Below, piece after piece: positions 49,975 to 57,662 of a stretch of 64,000 nucleotides of DNA. This DNA comes from WVXT01 sp964345635 (GTDB taxonomy: Bacteria > UBA6262 > WVXT01). Location: contig CAYFRM010000075.1 in the NCBI GenBank assembly GCA_964345635.1, positions 25,022-89,021 of the forward strand. The letters are read 5' to 3'. Within the stretch, counting starts at the first letter, position 1. Each line of letters opens with the position of its first letter. Under the pieces are notes generated by a model. It saw only the letters and a list, made by a program, of their open reading frames with translations. It made no database searches and was not told the origin of the DNA. The position numbers were made by a program, and so were the translations under genes.

Positions 49975-50706
49975 ATGAAAGGTTTAATTCTGGCTGGTGG
50001 TATTGGTAAGAGACTTCGCCCGTTGACCAACTCGCTTCCCAAAGCCTTAATCCCCGTCGCAGGAAGGCCGATGATAGAGTACAGCATTAGGGGTTTGGGA
50101 AGGGCAGGAATTGGCCGGGTGGGTATCGTTGTTTCACCTGGCGATCAGGAAACCATTTCGGAAAGATTGGGCGACGGCGGCCAATGGAACACGCAGCTTA
50201 CATATATAGAACAGGAGAAACCTTTAGGCACGGGAGATGCAGTAGCAAAGGCCAAAGGATTTGTCGGCGAAGATAACTTCTTGTTGGCTTATTGTGACCA
50301 GGTCTCTTTTTATGACTTCACAAAACTGATCGAGTCTCATCTGAAATTTCGTCCCCTGGCGACTCTCCTTATTAATAGAGAAGATAGTCCTGAGATAACA
50401 GGCCAGGTTGTCTGGGAAGGAGATTTGATTAAAAAGATAGTGGAGAAGCCAGAGGAAAAGATTTCCGATTATGGAGCAAGCGGGCTATCGATTATTGAGC
50501 CCGATATCTTTCGAGCCATGCCCCACATCAAGCCCTCGGCAGAGGGAGAATACCATATCGGAGATGCCTTACAGTATTTCATAGACAGGAAATTTGAAGT
50601 ACGTTACCGGAAGATCGATACCTGGCGGGTCAATGTAAACTCTGTTGCCGACATCAAGAAGGCTGAGGCTTTAATTCTAAAGAGTCAAGGTCGGAAGGAA
50701 TTATAA
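49975..50706 (+). CDS. Sugar-phosphate nucleotidyltransferase (NTP transferase family)
   Basis: 243 aa. The G-box is LILAGGIGKRLRPLT, followed by PKALIPVAGRPMIEY, EKPLGTGDAV and a catalytic Asp in LLAYCDQV. Similar to glucose-1-phosphate thymidylyl/uridylyl-transferase domain. It would make NDP-sugars for glycan synthesis. It lacks the C-terminal left-handed helix of the bifunctional forms. Its 3' end overlaps the convergent MBL gene by 53 bases. Confidence 0.9.
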   Translation: MKGLILAGGIGKRLRPLTNSLPKALIPVAGRPMIEYSIRGLGRAGIGRVGIVVSPGDQETISERLGDGGQWNTQLTYIEQEKPLGTGDAVAKAKGFVGEDNFLLAYCDQVSFYDFTKLIESHLKFRPLATLLINREDSPEITGQVVWEGDLIKKIVEKPEEKISDYGASGLSIIEPDIFRAMPHIKPSAEGEYHIGDALQYFIDRKFEVRYRKIDTWRVNVNSVADIKKAEALILKSQGRKEL

Positions 50707-51448
50707 GTTTTCCGGAAAAATTCTTTCTTATCTCGTTTTCTACTTCTTCCATCGCAAAATCGACTTCCGTAAGAAAATGGATAGGAACGAGAGTTTTAAC
50801 GCGAGCCTCCTCGGCAATTTCTCCCAAAATGAGGGCCGGGGTGTGCATTTCTTCAAGCTCTTTGGCAAGTCGTGAGGGACAGGCGCAGTCATGGATTAGA
50901 TAATCGGCATCTTTTGCTTCCTCAACAACTGTCCGGATAAATGCCGTATCTCCCGAGTAGACACAGGTTAAAGGAGGATTCTTAACAGAGATTTTGAGTC
51001 CTATAGAATCGGGTGTATGCTTTACCGGAAAAGAAGAAATAAGAGTATTTTCCTTCTGGAAGAAAGGGAAATTATTCTTATCTCGAGGTAGGGAGTGGAA
51101 AGAGATTTCGGGAAACTTCCCGGGGTCTTCAAGCCCGTGAAAAGAGATTAGTCCCCGGATGAGAAGCAGGGATTTCTGGGTAGCGAAGATGTTTATTCTA
51201 TTTCCTAACCTGTACTGGGAGTGTAAGAGGGAAGGAACTCCATAAATATGGTCAACATGAGTATGGGTTAGTATCAGGTTAGAAATCTGGCGATAGTCTA
51301 AACCAAGTTTAGCAAGTTTTGTTACAGGGCTTCCGGGACAGTCTATAAGAAATTTCTCTCCCGCATCATCCATAAAAAGCAAGGAAGTATTATCTCTTTG
51401 TGCTGAAGCGACGGCTCCAGCAGTGCCCAAAAATATTATTTTTGCCAT
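50654..51448 (-). CDS. Metallo-beta-lactamase fold hydrolase (RNase Z-like)
   Basis: 264 aa, the only protein-coding gene on the minus strand. The zinc motif is THTHVDHIYGVP (HxHxDH), with YSGDTAFI and HDCACPS for the other ligands and a C-terminal VPIHFLTEV. It resembles RNase Z and related phosphodiesterases; the lack of the usual tRNase exosite makes the substrate unclear. It is driven by a promoter that overlaps the THEP1 promoter, and its 3' end overlaps the convergent upstream gene. Confidence 0.88.
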   Translation of the reverse strand: MAKIIFLGTAGAVASAQRDNTSLLFMDDAGEKFLIDCPGSPVTKLAKLGLDYRQISNLILTHTHVDHIYGVPSLLHSQYRLGNRINIFATQKSLLLIRGLISFHGLEDPGKFPEISFHSLPRDKNNFPFFQKENTLISSFPVKHTPDSIGLKISVKNPPLTCVYSGDTAFIRTVVEEAKDADYLIHDCACPSRLAKELEEMHTPALILGEIAEEARVKTLVPIHFLTEVDFAMEEVENEIRKNFSGKLIIPSDLDSLELKPQPS

Positions 51449-51469
51449 TTCACATCACGGGGATATAAT
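51442..51469 (+). promoter_or_regulatory. Forward half of a bidirectional promoter (THEP1)
   Basis: TTGCCA at 51442-51447, 16-base spacer, TATAAT at 51464-51469. The -35 lies over the start codon of the divergent MBL gene. Confidence 0.55.
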
Positions 51470-51493
51470 ATAGCAAATATTACCAATTGTCAA
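51465..51493 (-). promoter_or_regulatory. Reverse half of a bidirectional promoter (MBL hydrolase)
   Basis: On the minus strand TTGACA spans 51493-51488, spacer 17, TATTAT spans 51470-51465. It shares five bases with the forward -10 box, so the two promoters should exclude each other. Confidence 0.65.
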
Positions 51494-51494
51494 T

Positions 51495-52010
51495 ATGAAA
51501 AAAAACATTCTGTTCACGGGCAGGCCGGGTGTGGGAAAAACCACAGTCATTATGAAGCTGATTAGCGGGTTAGAGGAAGTAGGAGGATTCTATACCGAAG
51601 AGATTCGCCAGAGAGGGGAAAGGAGAGGATTCAGAATCGTAACTCTCAGGGGCAAGAAAGGAATCCTGGCCCATAAAGCCCTAAAAAGCCCTTATCGAGT
51701 GGGAAAATACGGCGTCAATATCGAAGATCTGGAGAATATTGCCGGCAGGAGCATTTCCCTTGCCATTGACGACGATAAGAAAAAGATTATCCTCATTGAC
51801 GAAATCGGAAGAATGGAACTCTATTCTCCCAGATTTCAAGAGGCGGTAATTAAAGCACTGGATAGCCCGAAAAGAGTAATCGGCACGCTGCAGGAAAGGC
51901 ACAATAAGTTTACCGACGCCATCAGGAAAAGAGATGACGTGGAGCTCATTGAGATAACTCTGGAGAACCGAAAAATATTGCCAGAAAAGTTGAAGAAAGA
52001 ATTCATTTAA
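51495..52010 (+). CDS. THEP1-type nucleoside-triphosphatase (NTPase_1)
   Basis: 171 aa. Walker A is GRPGVGKTT (8-16) and the Walker B-like IILIDEIGRME is near 98. The family-specific GGFYTEEIR and ERHNKFTDAIRKR are present. Hyperthermophile members hydrolyse NTPs in vitro; the in vivo role is unknown. It starts from a promoter overlapping that of the divergent MBL gene. Confidence 0.9.
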   Translation: MKKNILFTGRPGVGKTTVIMKLISGLEEVGGFYTEEIRQRGERRGFRIVTLRGKKGILAHKALKSPYRVGKYGVNIEDLENIAGRSISLAIDDDKKKIILIDEIGRMELYSPRFQEAVIKALDSPKRVIGTLQERHNKFTDAIRKRDDVELIEITLENRKILPEKLKKEFI

Positions 52011-52012
52011 AA

Positions 52013-52130
52013 TGTAGCTGCAGAGCGAGAGCTCTGCATTGTAGGGGCGGCACTCCGTGGCCGCCCGATGAAAGGGATGGCACAGAGTCCATCCCCTACA
52101 GAGAGGCAAAGCTTGCGTTTTGCTGCTACA
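52013..52130. repeat. TGTAGC-ended MITE-like element, full copy 1
   Basis: About 118 bases. Left arm TGTAGCTGCAGAGCGAGAGC, core GTAGGGGCGGCACTCCGTGG to CCCCTACA, right arm ending GCGTTTTGCTGCTACA. The ends are imperfect inverted repeats (TGTAGCTGCAGAGCG against TGTAGCAGCAAAACG). It fills the THEP1-SAM hydrolase gap. Near-identical elements lie at 60003-60120 and 63667-63784. No gene is encoded. Confidence 0.88.
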
Positions 52131-52149
52131 TTTTTGAATTTACTAAAAG

Positions 52150-52938
52150 ATGGGCGTTATTGTCTTATTAACAGATTTTGGATTAAACAATAATTTCGTG
52201 GGAGTGATGAAGGGAGTAATATACCGTATTAATCCCCGGGCAAGAATTGTCGACCTGTGCCACGAAATAGAATCTCACAATATTCACGACGCGGCATTTC
52301 TTTTGCGAAGCTCCTATCCATATTTCTCTGAGGGCACAATTTTCCTCACAGTGGTCGACCCGGGAGTGGGAAGTGAGCGAAAGGCGGTAATAGTGGAAAC
52401 AGAAAAGCATATCTTTGTAGCGCCGGATAACGGAATCCTATCTTTTCTCGGGGCAAAAGAGATAAAAAGAATTATCCAGATAACCAACGAAGAATATTTT
52501 CTGAAGCCGGTATCTGACACCTTTCACGGCAGGGATATCTTTGCTCCGGTGGCAGCTCGTCTTTCCCGGGGCGAGGAAGTGGAGAAATTTGGCACGCCAG
52601 GAAAAGAGATAAAAAAGTTAAAATTTTCTGCACCCGAGGTTAGAAAAAATCGCCTGACGGGTGAGGTTATATATGTAGACCGTTTTGGCAACTTACTCAC
52701 CAATATCAGCCGGGACGCTTTTCTCGGATTCGTTAAAGACAAGAAATTTTGCATAGTTATAGGAAAAACAAAGATAGCAAAAATTAGCTCTTCCTACGAA
52801 GAAGGGAAAAAAGGTCTACCCGTTGCGATATTTGACAGTTTCCATAATTTAGAAATTTCACTTTACCGAGACGATGCTTCGCGGCGTCTGAATTTAAATA
52901 AAGGCAGCAAGATCCGTGTAGAGAAAAGAACCACTTGA
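52150..52938 (+). CDS. S-adenosyl-L-methionine hydroxide adenosyltransferase (DUF62)
   Basis: 262 aa. Splits SAM to adenosine and methionine using water. Family motifs are LLTDFGLNNNFVGVMKGVIY, VVDPGVGSERK, APDNGILSF, DTFHGRDIFAP and a C-terminal DRFGNLLTNI, which include the Asp/His active site. The start is ATG 52150, just after the repeat element. Its role in salvage or SAM control is general to the family. Confidence 0.92.
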   Translation: MGVIVLLTDFGLNNNFVGVMKGVIYRINPRARIVDLCHEIESHNIHDAAFLLRSSYPYFSEGTIFLTVVDPGVGSERKAVIVETEKHIFVAPDNGILSFLGAKEIKRIIQITNEEYFLKPVSDTFHGRDIFAPVAARLSRGEEVEKFGTPGKEIKKLKFSAPEVRKNRLTGEVIYVDRFGNLLTNISRDAFLGFVKDKKFCIVIGKTKIAKISSSYEEGKKGLPVAIFDSFHNLEISLYRDDASRRLNLNKGSKIRVEKRTT

Positions 52939-52996
52939 TCCTCGGGTGCTCTCTAACTTTGGGGTAAGGGGAAAATCGTATTGCGAGGTGGTTGCA

Positions 52997-53497
52997 ATGG
53001 AAATCGTGGGAATAATAGCTTTTATGGCCGTTCTCCTTTTAGGCATTATCTCACCTTTCTTTGGATTGCCGGGAACCTTCATTATTGTCGCTGACGCGTT
53101 GATTTATGGATTTGTCACCCGTTTTCAAAAAATAACATTCTGGTTTTTACTTCTTCTCCTGGGATTGGCAGTTCTGGGTGAAATTTTCGAATTCTTTTCC
53201 AATATCTTTGGTGCAAAGCATTACGGCGCCTCCCGGTTGGGCCTGATAGGTGCCTTTTTGGGAGGTATTGGCGGTATTTTTGTAGGCAATTCCCTGCTTC
53301 CCGTTCTCGGCCCCTTGGTGGGTGGACTGGTAGGTGCATTTGTGGGAGCCTTTATTTTTGAACTGTTCAGGAAGGAGGGCTCCCGAAGAGCTCTTAGCGC
53401 GGGGCTGGGAGCTTTTCTGGGAAGAATGGCGGCAATCTCAGTAAAAGTATTTATCACTATCATAATGGCCGTCCTGATTCTAACAAAAATCTTCTGA
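52997..53497 (+). CDS. DUF456 family membrane protein
   Basis: 166 aa from ATG 52997, with GAGGTGG upstream; the in-frame region before it is not used. About five membrane segments with glycine-rich stretches GLIGAFLGGIGGIFVG and GPLVGGLVGAFVGAF, as in DUF456. Function unknown. Located 12 bases before oppB and possibly cotranscribed. Confidence 0.85.
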   Translation: MEIVGIIAFMAVLLLGIISPFFGLPGTFIIVADALIYGFVTRFQKITFWFLLLLLGLAVLGEIFEFFSNIFGAKHYGASRLGLIGAFLGGIGGIFVGNSLLPVLGPLVGGLVGAFVGAFIFELFRKEGSRRALSAGLGAFLGRMAAISVKVFITIIMAVLILTKIF

Positions 53498-53509
53498 GGA
53501 AAAGAAACC

Positions 53510-54481
53510 ATGCTCGAGTACATCGCTCGCAGACTATTGTTTATGATTCCGCTTCTCCTGGGAATTACAATCATTACTTTCGTAGTGATTCATCTTTCTC
53601 CGGGAGGACCCGCCGATATGCTAACCGGGCTAAGCCCCAAGATTAGCGCCGAGGCTAAAGTGCGCCTGCGCTCCCTATACGGGTTGGATAAACCGTTGCA
53701 CGTCCAGTATTGGCTCTGGCTGAGCCGGCTGGTGCGCTTAGATTTTGGGGAGTCTTTTAAAGACGGGCGCCTGGTAATAATGAAAATTTTAGAGAGACTT
53801 CCGGCAACCCTATTATTGAATGTTCTCTCCTTACTCGTTATCTTTTTTCTTGCCTTACCCATAGGCATTCTCTCCGCAGTCAGACAGGATTCCTTCTTCG
53901 ATAAGGGAATGACAATATTCGTCTTCATGGGTTTTTCCGTGCCTGCTTTCTGGCTTGCCCTGCTGCTAATGCTACTTTTTGGTGTCGTTCTCGGCTGGCT
54001 TCCCATTTCGGGTATGCATTCGGTTAATTTCCCCTATTTTACTTTTTGGGGAAAGCTCTGGGACATTATCAAACATTTAATCTTACCCGTCTTTGTTTCT
54101 GCTTTTGGCGGGCTGGCGTATTTATCCCGATATTCAAGAACCTCCATGCTGGAGGTGCTCCGCCAGGATTATATCCGCACCGCCCGCGCCAAAGGATTGC
54201 CCGAGAATAAAGTGATATATAGACATGCCTTGCGTAACGCTCTAATCCCCATCGTTACTCTTCTGGGACTGTCACTTCCCGCATTAATCGGAGGAGGATT
54301 TATTTTTGAAACCATTTTCGCCTGGCCGGGAATGGGGCGCCTCGGTTATCAGGCAATTATGGCCAGAGATTATCCCGTAATTATGGGCGTGGGAGTTATT
54401 GCTGCTCTTCTTACGTTATTGGGTAATCTAGTAGCCGATATAACCTATGCTTTTGTCGACCCCCGCATCAGATATAGATAG
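53510..54481 (+). CDS. Oligopeptide/nickel-type ABC transporter permease (OppB/DppB)
   Basis: 323 aa with six membrane segments. The N-terminal MLEYIARRLLFMIPLLLGIT and RSSMLEVLRQDYIRTARAKG (EAA loop, here SRTSMLEVLRQDY) are typical. It pairs with the OppC-like permease. No periplasmic binding protein gene occurs in the cluster. The substrate may be peptides, nickel or a saccharide. Confidence 0.92.
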   Translation: MLEYIARRLLFMIPLLLGITIITFVVIHLSPGGPADMLTGLSPKISAEAKVRLRSLYGLDKPLHVQYWLWLSRLVRLDFGESFKDGRLVIMKILERLPATLLLNVLSLLVIFFLALPIGILSAVRQDSFFDKGMTIFVFMGFSVPAFWLALLLMLLFGVVLGWLPISGMHSVNFPYFTFWGKLWDIIKHLILPVFVSAFGGLAYLSRYSRTSMLEVLRQDYIRTARAKGLPENKVIYRHALRNALIPIVTLLGLSLPALIGGGFIFETIFAWPGMGRLGYQAIMARDYPVIMGVGVIAALLTLLGNLVADITYAFVDPRIRYR

Positions 54482-54494
54482 AAGAGGAAAATAG

Positions 54495-55331
54495 ATGTGG
54501 AAGATTTTCTGGAGAAGGTTTAGAAGGAACAAATTAGCCATGTTGGGAGCGCTCATTATTCTCTCTCTGGCAGTAGTGTCGATTATTGCTCCCCTCATTG
54601 CTCCTTTCAGTCCCGACCAGCAGGATGTACTGCACAGGTTGGAGCCACCTTCTCGCGAGCATCCCCTGGGAACCGATGATCTGGGAAGGGATCTTCTCTC
54701 CCGAATAATTTACGGGACGCGGGTCTCCCTTCTCGTCGGATTTGTAGCAATAGGCATAGCCATTGTTATCGGAAGTATCCTGGGACTTCTCTCCGGATAC
54801 TTCGGAGGGTGGCTGGATACTGTAATTATGAGATTTGTGGACATAATGCTTTGCTTCCCCACATTCTTTTTAATCTTGATGGTAATTGCTTTCCTTGAAC
54901 CCAATATCTGGAACGTAATGGCAGTTATCGGGCTGACAGGCTGGCCCAGCTTGACCCGACTCGTCAGAGGGGAATGTCTTTCAGTAAGGGAGAGAGAATA
55001 CGTTCAGGCGGCCAGGGTCTTGGGTTTATCAAACATAAGGGTAATGTTTGTGCATCTTTTGCCCAATGTGATGGCTCCCATTCTGGTTACAGCCACACTG
55101 GGCATTGGCGGAGCAATTTTGACTGAGTCGGCCTTATCCTTCCTCGGCCTGGGGGTCCAGCCACCCACTCCCAGTTGGGGTAATATTTTGACTGCAGGCA
55201 AAGATTACATCACTATGGCATGGTGGCTTTCTCTATACCCCGGCCTGGCAATTCTGGTAACGGTTCTCGCTTATAATCTCCTGGGCGAAGGATTGCGGGA
55301 TGTCCTCGACCCGAGAATGATGGCAGAATAG
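54495..55331 (+). CDS. Oligopeptide/nickel-type ABC transporter permease (OppC/DppC)
   Basis: 278 aa. The N-terminal RFRRNKLAMLGALIIL and HPLGTDDLGRDLLSRIIYGTR are OppC hallmarks, and the EAA loop is near EREYVQAARVLGLS. It forms the translocation channel with the preceding permease, 13 bases upstream. Confidence 0.92.
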   Translation: MWKIFWRRFRRNKLAMLGALIILSLAVVSIIAPLIAPFSPDQQDVLHRLEPPSREHPLGTDDLGRDLLSRIIYGTRVSLLVGFVAIGIAIVIGSILGLLSGYFGGWLDTVIMRFVDIMLCFPTFFLILMVIAFLEPNIWNVMAVIGLTGWPSLTRLVRGECLSVREREYVQAARVLGLSNIRVMFVHLLPNVMAPILVTATLGIGGAILTESALSFLGLGVQPPTPSWGNILTAGKDYITMAWWLSLYPGLAILVTVLAYNLLGEGLRDVLDPRMMAE

Positions 55332-55336
55332 GTGGA

Positions 55337-56332
55337 ATGGAAAAAATCTTGGAAGTCAAAAATCTATCCGTGGAGTTCTATAAAGGGGGAAAAGTTATAC
55401 AGGCCCTGAGGGATACTTCGCTCGCTCTGGAAAAGAGAAGAGTCTTAGGTATAGTGGGGGAGTCCGGCTGCGGAAAGAGCACGCTCGCTCTGTCCGTACT
55501 GAAATTAATTCCGGAAAAGGAAGGAAAAATCGTATCGGGCGAAATCCTTTTCCGGGGAGAAGACATCCTGAAGTTTTCCGACGAGAAATTACTCCAGACA
55601 AGAGGGGACAGAATCTCCATTATTTTTCAAGACCCTTTTACTTCTCTAAATCCCGTATTCAGAACAGGCAATCAAATCGCCGAATCTCTCGCTCTCCACC
55701 ACAAAAATAACTTATCCGCAAGTCAAATGGGAAAAGAGATACTCAGACTTCTGGAACTGGTTAAGATGCCCAGGCCAAAAGATACGGTGTTGTCATATCC
55801 GCATCAGTTAAGTGGAGGAATGCGGCAGAGAGTGATGATTGCTATGGCGCTCTCGTCTAATCCGGAAATTTTAATTGCCGATGAACCAACCACGGCGCTC
55901 GATGTCACTATTCAGAAGGAGATACTGAGCCTTCTTATTGAACTGCAAGGGGAATTGGGCCTTTCGATAATATTGATTACTCACGATTTTGGCATAGTTG
56001 CCCGGACCTGTCAGAGGGTCTCGGTTATGTATGCAGGAATCATAGTTGAGGAAGCCTCAACTTCCGAAATTTTTCATAATCCTTTACATCCTTATACCAA
56101 AGGGCTTTTAGAATCTCTTCCCTCAAGAGAAGAAGGGCCGGGTTCTTCCCGGAGAGAGAAGAGAAGACTTAAAGCAATTCCCGGGCAGGTTCCTGACCCC
56201 AGTAATTTACCTTCCGGGTGCAAATTTCATCCCCGCTGTCCCAGAGTCATTGAGGGCTGCAAGCCCGAGGAGCCAGCGCTCAGGGAGGTAGTAAAGGATC
56301 ACTGGGTAAGGTGTATTCGTGCCGGCGAATAA
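55337..56332 (+). CDS. Oligopeptide/nickel-type ABC transporter ATPase (OppD/DppD)
   Basis: 331 aa. Walker A GESGCGKST, signature LSGGMRQRVMIAMAL, Walker B ILIADEPTTALD, and the C-terminal oligopeptide extension with the iron-sulfur-type CKFHPRCP Cys cluster. It energises import together with the OppF-like ATPase. A REP-like motif separates the two. Confidence 0.93.
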   Translation: MEKILEVKNLSVEFYKGGKVIQALRDTSLALEKRRVLGIVGESGCGKSTLALSVLKLIPEKEGKIVSGEILFRGEDILKFSDEKLLQTRGDRISIIFQDPFTSLNPVFRTGNQIAESLALHHKNNLSASQMGKEILRLLELVKMPRPKDTVLSYPHQLSGGMRQRVMIAMALSSNPEILIADEPTTALDVTIQKEILSLLIELQGELGLSIILITHDFGIVARTCQRVSVMYAGIIVEEASTSEIFHNPLHPYTKGLLESLPSREEGPGSSRREKRRLKAIPGQVPDPSNLPSGCKFHPRCPRVIEGCKPEEPALREVVKDHWVRCIRAGE

Positions 56333-56344
56333 GCTGCAGAAAGA

Positions 56345-56367
56345 AAAAGTACCTGTCACTTTTTTGA
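56345..56367. repeat. GTGACAGGTAC REP-like motif, copy 5
   Basis: AAAAAGTACCTGTCACTTTTTTG lies between the two ATPase genes, on the strand opposite to copies 2 and 3. It does not interrupt either gene. Confidence 0.72.
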
Positions 56368-56371
56368 AATT

Positions 56372-57166
56372 ATGTTAACAGTTAATAATCTGAAAAAGTA
56401 TTTCCCCGTGGAGCGGGGAGTATTCAGGAGAGTTGTTGACCAGGTGCGGGCTGTCGACGACATCTCCTTCTACGTGGGAAAAGGAGAAGTATTTGCCCTG
56501 GTGGGGGAATCCGGCTGTGGCAAGACCACCACGGCAAAACTGATCGTAGGGTTACTCAAACCGACGGCCGGGAAAATTCTTTTCTATCGCAAGGATATAT
56601 CGGTATTTAAAAGAAAGGAGCTGGCGCGAAAAATACAGATAATTTTCCAGGACCCCTTTGCCAGCCTGAATCCCAGGCTCACGATAGGAACGATTATTGG
56701 CGAAGCAGTTAAACATAGATTGGAAACAAGTGAAGAGAAACTAAAAGCCAGGGAGATAGGAAAAGAAATAAAGGAACTTTTACATCGGGTAGGATTGCCG
56801 GTTAATATTTTAAACGAATATCCCCATCAGTTCAGCGGAGGCCAAAGACAGAGAATCGGTATTGCCCGGGCGCTGGCTATGCGACCGGAATTGATCATAG
56901 CAGACGAACCAGTATCCTCACTGGACATTTCCGTCCAGGCTCAAATTCTAAATCTTTTACTCGATTTGCGAGATTCTCTGGGATTGTCTTATCTTCTTAT
57001 CGCTCACGATTTGAATGTCGTGCGGTTCCTGTCTGACAGAGTGGCGGTAATGTACCAGGGTAAGATTGTGGAGGCGGGTTCTGTCAAAAGCGTATACGAG
57101 GATTCCCGGCATCCTTACACAAAGAGGTTGCTAGAGGCAATCCCCGCTCTGGAAACCAAACCCTGA
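56372..57166 (+). CDS. Oligopeptide/nickel-type ABC transporter ATPase (OppF/DppF)
   Basis: 264 aa. Walker A GESGCGKTT, signature FSGGQRQRIGIARAL, Walker B LIIADEPVSSLD. It begins MLTVNNLKKYFPV, and ends RHPYTKRLLEAIPAL. It lacks the C-terminal Cys-containing extension of the OppD-like partner, so it is slightly short. Last gene of the transporter cluster. Confidence 0.92.
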   Translation: MLTVNNLKKYFPVERGVFRRVVDQVRAVDDISFYVGKGEVFALVGESGCGKTTTAKLIVGLLKPTAGKILFYRKDISVFKRKELARKIQIIFQDPFASLNPRLTIGTIIGEAVKHRLETSEEKLKAREIGKEIKELLHRVGLPVNILNEYPHQFSGGQRQRIGIARALAMRPELIIADEPVSSLDISVQAQILNLLLDLRDSLGLSYLLIAHDLNVVRFLSDRVAVMYQGKIVEAGSVKSVYEDSRHPYTKRLLEAIPALETKP

Positions 57167-57248
57167 GCACAGGTCCGGCGGGACTCCTAACCCTCACGGG
57201 GGCGTCGGACTTCTGCGGAGCTGATTCAAAAAGGAGGCGAAATAAGAA

Positions 57249-57554
57249 ATGGCAGCGAAAGAGAACGATAGAAAGAAAACGACTGAGAGATTGTCGCGTA
57301 AAGAGAGAATGGGAAAAGGATTACTCAAGATTGGTGAGATAGCCAAGCTGGCAGGAGTAACTACTTCTCTGGTGAGGTATTACACCGACATCGGTTTATT
57401 GAGGGTAGCCAGCCAGACAAAAGGTGGCTACAGGCTTTACGACAGGGAAGAGACTATAAGAATTATTCGAGAAGTGAAGCCACCTGTGGAAAGGCGACGC
57501 ACTCTAAAAGAAATCAAAGAAAATATGAATAGACAGTTAAAGAGGAAAAAGTAA
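57249..57554 (+). CDS. MerR-family transcriptional regulator (short)
   Basis: 101 aa. A basic N-terminal tail of about 25 residues precedes the winged helix-turn-helix LLKIGEIAKLAGVTTSLVRYY with GLLRVASQTKGGYRLYD. The dimerising helix is short and there is no effector domain. AAAAAGGAGG precedes the ATG. The target is unknown; neighbouring oppF and the CCA enzyme are candidates only by proximity. Confidence 0.88.
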   Translation: MAAKENDRKKTTERLSRKERMGKGLLKIGEIAKLAGVTTSLVRYYTDIGLLRVASQTKGGYRLYDREETIRIIREVKPPVERRRTLKEIKENMNRQLKRKK

Positions 57555-57597
57555 CCCTCCCAAAATCGAAGTTTGGCGTACTCCCGAAAGGCAGGAA

Positions 57598-57630
57598 GTA
57601 AACATTACGCCCATAACGGGCTACACTACA
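57598..57630. repeat. Partial GTAGTGTAGGGC-type repeat
   Basis: ATTACGCCCATAACGGGCTACACTAC matches the right half of the palindrome at 36.9 kb. The left half is missing. Confidence 0.6.
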
Positions 57631-57662
57631 GAAAATTCGAGGAAGGTGCTAAATTAGTTAAA

